This document shows, piece by piece, positions 58,640 to 64,000 of a DNA stretch of 64,000 nucleotides. Numbering within the stretch: the stretch's first letter is position 1; every line of letters begins with the position of its first letter. Where the stretch lies: positions 82,649,501 through 82,713,500 of the forward strand of contig CM075670.1 of NCBI GenBank assembly GCA_037962975.1, written 5' to 3'. Position numbers and translations under genes: made by a program. This DNA comes from Clitoria ternatea. Taxonomy: Eukaryota; Streptophyta; Magnoliopsida; Fabales; Fabaceae. The notes under the pieces were generated by a model, which was not told the DNA's origin, ran no database searches, and worked only from the letters and a program-made list of their open reading frames with translations.

Positions 58640-60040
58640 TGTTAGTCATAAAATTTACTGTTATTTTCATAATAAAAAGTGAGTTAAAAATAATAAAAAT
58701 TAGTTTAAAGTAGTAATAAATTTAGGTTTTATATTAAATGAATGGAAGCTATTAAATTTAAATTGTTATGACCTATTTTCTATAGTTTTGTAGTGAAAAA
58801 TTGAAGGTTTAAAGAGAAAATTCATTCAAAGCTGAAGGACTGACACGTAGCATCAACCCCATGTGTAGCGTCAGAAGCTATGTGGACTCCACTCATAGTT
58901 GACATTGCACTCAGAAAATGGGCCAATTAAATATTCAAATTGGCCAATCCACTACAAGCTAATGTCCAATTCGAAGTGGGAAACATGTAGCTGATCATTG
59001 GGAATTAATGGAAGCAAATTATGGCCAGAAATCATGGGATTTAATGGAGGCTAAGTCAGAGGCCTGAAGCGTAGCACCAGTCTCACGCATAACGTTAAAA
59101 CCTTTGCTCAGCATTATAAATAGGGCCATTTGCCAGGGGTTTTGGCATCCCAATTCACATCCCCTTTCTTTATTCTCGCTGCCTATCCCATGAATTCAGA
59201 GTCCTTTTCTAAGTTTGTACTTAGAATAGCTTCTATATATTTGAGAGTGTTGTGTTGTATCATGTTCTTTTCGTATCGTGAAGTGTGATAAAGTGTTTGT
59301 AATATCATCAATTGTAAGTTGTATTTTTACTTTCACCATGTGTAACTAATCTGTTTATGTTGGAATTGGTGAACCAATCTGTGAATATGATGTTGTGATT
59401 ATGACCTCTGCATGTTTATGATTTAAGTTCCATGTTAGTATTTCAATCTTTTATTAGTATGAACCTCAAACGGGAGAATGATTTTCATGCGTGTTAAAAT
59501 TACTTTAACGAAAGTAAAAGTTGAAATACCCTTAATATACCAATTACTAGGGATAGAGTTGGTAATTATTGTTGTGTTAAGGCCAAGACTTAAAGCAAGT
59601 TTTTACTGAGAAAGTATTTATGGGATCGGGTTTAATGACTTTAAGATGCAATGACATGATCTTGATAATTAAATATGCATGTTTATAATTATTCTATTAT
59701 GTTCGAGTGCGGGGATCCAAATTCCAACATAGTTTGTTAATTTGTGTTCTAATCTCAAGTATTGGATTTACTCTAAAGTGCTACTTAAAGTTATTTCTAG
59801 TAATTTTAGAATTTACCATCTTTTACCCAATGTATAAATCAATCTCTAAATCTGTGAATATTGTACAAATGTGTATAAATCATTCTTTTGTTAATAAGTT
59901 TTGACACTTCTTACCATAGTAAATTAAAATTATTGTTTCACACTGAAAAAATTCAATCCTTGAGGGAATGATATATATTTCAAAAACTACAACAATACAT
60001 TGGTGCGCTTGCCAAAAAGGCCCAATAAATCTGCCTAACA
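58640..60040 (+). mobile_element. Athila-like solo LTR (1401 bp) inside the H array
   Basis: It begins TGTTAGTC and ends GCCTAACA; flanks ACGAT (58635-58639) and ATGAT (60041-60045) make a TSD with one mismatch. A TATAAATA box is at 59115-59122, and GGTGCGCTTGCC stands near the end (60002-60013). It is a diverged sister, in the opposite orientation, of 27720-29270. No coding region. Confidence 0.85.
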
Positions 60041-60045
60041 ATGAT

Positions 60046-60331
60046 CGTTCAAGAATATTATTCAAGAAACTTAAAATGCGTTTAAGTACGAAAAATCTGA
60101 GCGATATACGACTCCTCAGTGAATACAATTCAAGAAACTTAAAATACACTTAAGTATGATCTGAGTGTGTATGATCACTTAGAAATACGACTCAAGAAAC
60201 TTAAAATGCGTTTAAGTACGATCCGAGTGTGTATGATCACTCAGGAATTTGACTCAAGAAACTTAAAATACATTTAAGTACGATCTGAGTATGTACGATT
60301 ACTCGGGAATACAACTCAAGAAACTTAAAAT
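60046..60331. repeat. 62-bp tandem array of H, block 2
   Basis: Four to five more units with the AAGAAACTTAAAAT word. The second includes a variant (AAATCTGAGCGATATACG) that also appears in block 3, so both variants predate the insertions. Confidence 0.88.
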
Positions 60332-62127
60332 CATGGTTATCAGAACCAAACTGGACCGGCCGGTCAGATCGGTCAGACAGGGAACCGGTGGCCTGTCCGG
60401 TCCAGACACATAGGAAAACTGGCCTTGTGATGAACCGGTCAAAAACCAGAAAAACCGGTCAAAAACCGGTGTAACTGGTAAAAACTGAGTTTACCCGGTT
60501 CAAACCAGGTTAGTTTTTTAAAATTAAAAAAAATTAAAATGCCCAAAAGGATGTCGTATTGGGGCTAACTTAGGGCAAATCCCCTTTTGATTATTCATTT
60601 CCTTCTTGCCTCTCCATCGTGTGTCTTCGTCTTCACCGTTCCCTCCCTCACGGTGGTTCACTGTGCGTCTTCATCGCTCCTTCCCTCCCGGTGGTCCAGT
60701 GCTCCAGTGCGTCGAGCCCTCAATTGTGTAGTCGTCAAGCTCCTTCCCCTGCGGTGGTCATCGTCAAGCTTCCTCCTCTGCATTGGTCGTCGTCGAGCTC
60801 CTTCTCCCTCGCGTGTGCCTTCCATCTTCACTGATCAAAAAGCCCGTATGTACTCTGTTCTATAGCAACAATGTTCATGCACTTTGCTTTGTAGCATTTT
60901 CATGTACTCTGTTCTATAGCAACCAATTATTTAGATAAATAGTATTATTAGGGACAATATCTGTGGGTTTTCCTCTCATTATTAGGAACAATATTATTAG
61001 GAACAATATCTGTGGAATGAAAACTGAAATATCCAGGATCGAAAGGTTTGAGGTTCCAATAGGCAACTGCATTTTGTAAATGAAAACCAGATGAATGGGT
61101 GTAAATCATGTAGTTCTTAAGCAATATAAAAAAATTTCGGTAGAGACCTTGAACAAAAGCCTGTCATTTCTATAATATCTCAACATGGCATAATGAATGA
61201 ATTCACTGACATCGAACCCTTAGTGTATCCTGTTAAATGATTTTTTATGATGGAAATTAGATAATTGATGAAAGTATCTAACACATACAATAGTCATTCT
61301 ATTTATGAAACAGAAACTTCTTTAAGTGAGTGGAATATACATTTTAAGGTTGACTTATGTGAACTGTGAATACTTGGATTTGAACTGGTTAAATTTTTTT
61401 TGTGCTGACTGAAAAAGAGAAGTAAGATTGCCACTGAAAGTTTGTTCAATGAACTTAAAAATTATTAGGCATTTTGATGTTAGTTCTAGTTCTAGGAAAA
61501 GATATGCAAACTGAAATATTATCCTCTCCATGTATCAATTTCTTATTGTTAGAAGATATTCTTCTCTCCGTGTATTAATTTCTTATTGCAAAACTCTCTT
61601 TCTATAGTTGAGTTATTTATCAACATTGTTGTGTTAATTCCTAAATTGAAATTAATTAGTGTTGCTTTGCTTTGATTTGCTCTGTTCCTAAACTAAAATT
61701 AATTGGTGTTGCTTTGCTTTGTTCCTAAATCATGTAGTTCTTGATGATTATTATAATGATGTTTAAAGTTTAGTAGTTTATTTTCTAATTATGTGGAGTT
61801 TTAGTGGACATGTTTTTATTTTTGTATTTTACTTGGTTTGGTTTGGACTACTATGTGTTTAAATTCCAGTATGTGTTTTACTTGGTTTGGTTTGGAGTAT
61901 GTGTGGTTTGAAACAATTTGTTAGGTGTTTAAGAAGTTTCCATTTTCAATCAATTTGTTGGATTTTTACAAAATATTAAGTTTCTTAACAATTAATTAAT
62001 TATTATTTAATAAATAATAATAATTTATTACTACCGGTTCGACCACGGTTCGACCGCCAGTTCGACCAGTGACCCTTGAACCGGTGCCCTCACCAGTTCA
62101 ATGACCGGTCCGATTATGAGAACATTG
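60332..62127. mobile_element. Non-autonomous hAT-like DNA transposon (1796 bp)
   Basis: A perfect 8-bp TSD CTTAAAAT stands at 60324-60331 and 62128-62135. Ends are CATGGTTATCAGAACC on the left and, on the reverse strand, CAATGTTCTCATAATC on the right, giving imperfect inverted repeats that begin with CA, followed by subterminal GGACCGGTC and ACCGGT words in both orientations. The 8-bp TSD and CA/TG ends fit the hAT superfamily. The only open frame (60587-60865) is Ser/Leu/Arg-rich low-complexity sequence and shows no transposase motif, so the copy is non-autonomous. Confidence 0.8.
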
Positions 62128-62135
62128 CTTAAAAT

Positions 62136-62450
62136 GCGTTTAAGTACGATCCGAGTGTATACGATCACTTGGGAATATGACTCAAGAAACTTAAAATACA
62201 TTTAAGTAGATCTGAGTGTATATGATCGCTCGAGAATACGAATCAAGAAACTTAAAATGCATTTAAGTATGAAAAGTCCAAGCGATATACGGCTCCTCAG
62301 TGAATACAATTCTTGAAACTTAAAGTTATGTTTAGGTACGAAAAAGCCGATCGCCAATGATCACTCGGGAATACAATTCATGAGAATTAAAATGTGCTTA
62401 AGTATAAAAGCCTGAGTGAATACGACTACTCAGGAATACGATCCAATACA
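62136..62450. repeat. 62-bp tandem array of H, block 3
   Basis: About five further units, increasingly diverged towards 62450. It directly continues the unit broken by the hAT-like element. Confidence 0.85.
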
Positions 62451-62584
62451 ATCATAGCTCAACCCAACACGAATCAGAAAGAGACAGAAAATACAACATT
62501 ATTCACAATTCATAAAGGTAAATTTATTAAGTTATCATTCCCATACATAACAATTCTTTCAATAAAACAAAAACAACCATTGCA

Positions 62585-63714
62585 TTAGGTAGCAGCCTTA
62601 ACATCCATATTAGAAGTCTCACCCAGAGGAATCTCCTCACTCACAGCCTCACCTTGGGGAGTCTCAGCCTTGGGATTTTATGGCTTGGTCTAAAGTGACA
62701 CAAACACATAGCCCGGCTCCTTAACAATAAGCGGCTTAGAGAAGGGTGGCTCCATAACAGCTTCAGACCTAGGAGCATCTTCAGTGGTCACTACCTCCTC
62801 ATCCTCGGAATCGAAGAGGTCGACGATCTCATCATTCACCATAATTTAGAAGAGACTGATTCCTTCCAAGTTAAGGTTCACAGTCGAATTCAGCACCTGC
62901 ATCTGCTCCTGGCAGAGGTCAGAGGCAGCCACATATTTCTTAGATATTTGTGTCTCCAAAGACAATATATGGGCTGCCTCTTTCTCCTTGTGTTTTTCAA
63001 GCTCGCCCTCCACCCTCTTAAGCTCTCCTCCAACCCATTTTTCACCGTACACACTAGACCGTATGACTCCTCCACCGAGCCCAGATGCCTTCTAAGGTTG
63101 GCGCACCTATCCTCAGTAATGGCTAGCTTCGACTGCGCCAGTTCCTATCTAGATCGAACCTCCACCAAGTTAGCTTCAGTCAGTTTCAGGTCATCCATCA
63201 ACCCCTTAACGACCTTTATGGCATCTCCGAGCTGTAGGGACGTTAGCTTGTTGGTAGCCCTTAGAGAGTCTTTCTCATTCTGCAAGGCTGTTTTTTTTCG
63301 TCCTTGGTACCACCAGCTCTCTCTCTTGCTTGGTGAAATGCTTTTCCAGAAATCGAGTCATCGAAGTCACCCAAAGATTGAACATCTCCACGGCTTGGCA
63401 CATAGCCACCGCATTTGATCCTTTGAACTTCTTCTCGTCTTCTTTAAAAACCACTGTTTGATTACGAAACCAGCAACTGAAAAACAGATATCCCATAACA
63501 AATGAGAAGGGTTGTTGTTTCCACATAGAGACCCGTTGGAAAAACTTTCCCACCGTCGGTCCTCGAGTTCTGTCTCGCTGGGTAAGGAGCCAACAATCTT
63601 CTCAGTAAAAACAGTTTTAGAAGACTCCTGGTGAGCCCGACCCTGGGCCATCAGAGTCTCAGCTTTTTGTTTAGGGCTATCAGACACTAGGATCATATTG
63701 GGACCATTTTCCAT
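62585..63714 (-). pseudogene. Decayed antisense ORF of H, coiled-coil protein
   Basis: On the minus strand, MENGPNMILVSDSPKQKAET (from 63714), then after frameshifts WVTSMTRFLEKHFTKQEREL and later GELKRVEGELEKHKEKEAAH with heptad-like Leu/Glu/Lys pattern, then an acidic tail (VDLFDSEDEEVVTTEDAP) ending at a TAA at 62585-62587. Several frame changes and stops show that it is dead. Position and strand match the antisense gene of G, but I cannot show direct sequence homology by eye. It is probably the coiled-coil part of such a gene. Confidence 0.55.
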
Positions 63715-63856
63715 ATGAGTCTCAGTATGGGTAGGAGACTCGGGGTTACCAGCCTCATTGGCCTGTGAGTAGTATCTTCCATAGTGGACTCATCCTTGTG
63801 ATGCTTTTTGGATGTACGGCCCACCTCCCTCTCTAACCGGGAAGTGGCAGGAACCA

Positions 63857-64000
63857 CATGTTGGTGTATGCACTACGAGCTATTAATGTATCAATTTTAA
63901 CTTATTAATAAAATTAGTATTTTCAGTTTTAGACAAATGCTATTTATCCTGGAATAATAGGTCATATGAGAATTATTCCTAAAATGTCCCTAATCAAGTA
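63857..64000 (+). other. Possible start of another LTR at the window edge
   Basis: The word TGTTGGTGTATGCACTACG after ACCACA marks a change to AT-rich non-coding DNA that runs off the window. A TGTTGG start fits many LTRs, but no partner, TSD or PPT can be checked. Confidence 0.3.

Larger units (their letters stand above)
58450..63856 (+). mobile_element. Element H: remnant of a Tat-like element (array plus antisense ORF)
   Basis: A tandem array is followed by a decayed minus-strand coding region. This is the same order as in the 3' part of G, which suggests a plus-oriented Tat-like element whose pol lies to the left, beyond all the nested insertions. No LTR or pol of H is visible, so the class is inferred from layout only. 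It is interrupted by a solo LTR and a hAT-like element. Confidence 0.5.

Noticed and set aside
60587..60865. ORF of 92 codons inside the hAT-like element as a transposase
   Set aside because: It is Ser/Leu/Arg-rich low complexity from CT-rich DNA, with no hAT dimerisation or DDE motif.
1..64000. Host protein-coding, tRNA or rRNA genes
   Set aside because: I found no exon-like coding sequence outside transposable elements and no cloverleaf or rRNA-like sequence. A short or diverged host gene could still be missed by eye.

Overview
The window is eukaryotic nuclear DNA, almost certainly from a dicot plant. My guess is a phaseoloid legume (Phaseolus/Vigna type), from the look of its Athila-, Tekay/Del- and Tat-type retrotransposons; that placement is unverified impression. 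I see no host gene, rRNA, tRNA or CRISPR. Nearly every base can be assigned to LTR retrotransposons inserted into one another, plus one DNA transposon and several tandem arrays. Junctions were placed by comparing related copies inside the window and by finding target-site duplications (TSDs).

Layout. 1-7830: 3' part of an Athila-type element (+): integrase, env-like ORF, polypurine tract (PPT), 3' LTR. It sits inside element A. A: a Tekay/Del-type chromovirus (-), with gag-protease-RT start at 7831-9560 and its 5' LTR split into 9716-10411 and 43185-45599. B: a second Tekay/Del-type element (+), 10412-43184, inserted in the LTR of A. B carries solo LTR D in its 5' LTR (11821-14784), solo LTR E in its integrase (20860-23925), and in its 3' LTR a Tat-type solo LTR (26303-27104), an Athila-like solo LTR (27720-29270) and the full Tat-type element G (29560-43080). 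F: an older Tat-type element (-), 45600-47630 plus 57895-58285, which received both A and C. C: a complete but internally deleted chromovirus (+), 47631-57894, with a perfect GTATC TSD. H: a remnant from 58450 to about 63856 with a 62-bp tandem array and a decayed antisense ORF. H is interrupted by an Athila-like solo LTR (58640-60040) and a hAT-like transposon (60332-62127).

The order of insertion is H, then F, then A, then B, then G, so up to five layers are stacked, with side insertions at several levels. G is the youngest: its two 908-bp LTRs differ at about nine positions by eye. It is still dead, because its pol has four in-frame stops and a frameshift.

The most interesting biology is in G. 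Downstream of pol it has two tandem arrays, one of which changes from a 48-bp monomer to a 94-bp dimer. It also has a long, apparently spliced gene on the opposite strand with its own TATA box; part of its product resembles the 'putative gypsy type transposon' family (PF04195-like), and the rest is an acidic region and a long coiled coil. Other points of interest are short CpG-containing words (such as CCGAGTGA) that recur in LTRs of unrelated lineages, a TATA box in front of the Athila env-like ORF, and a promoter-like segment replacing most of pol in C.
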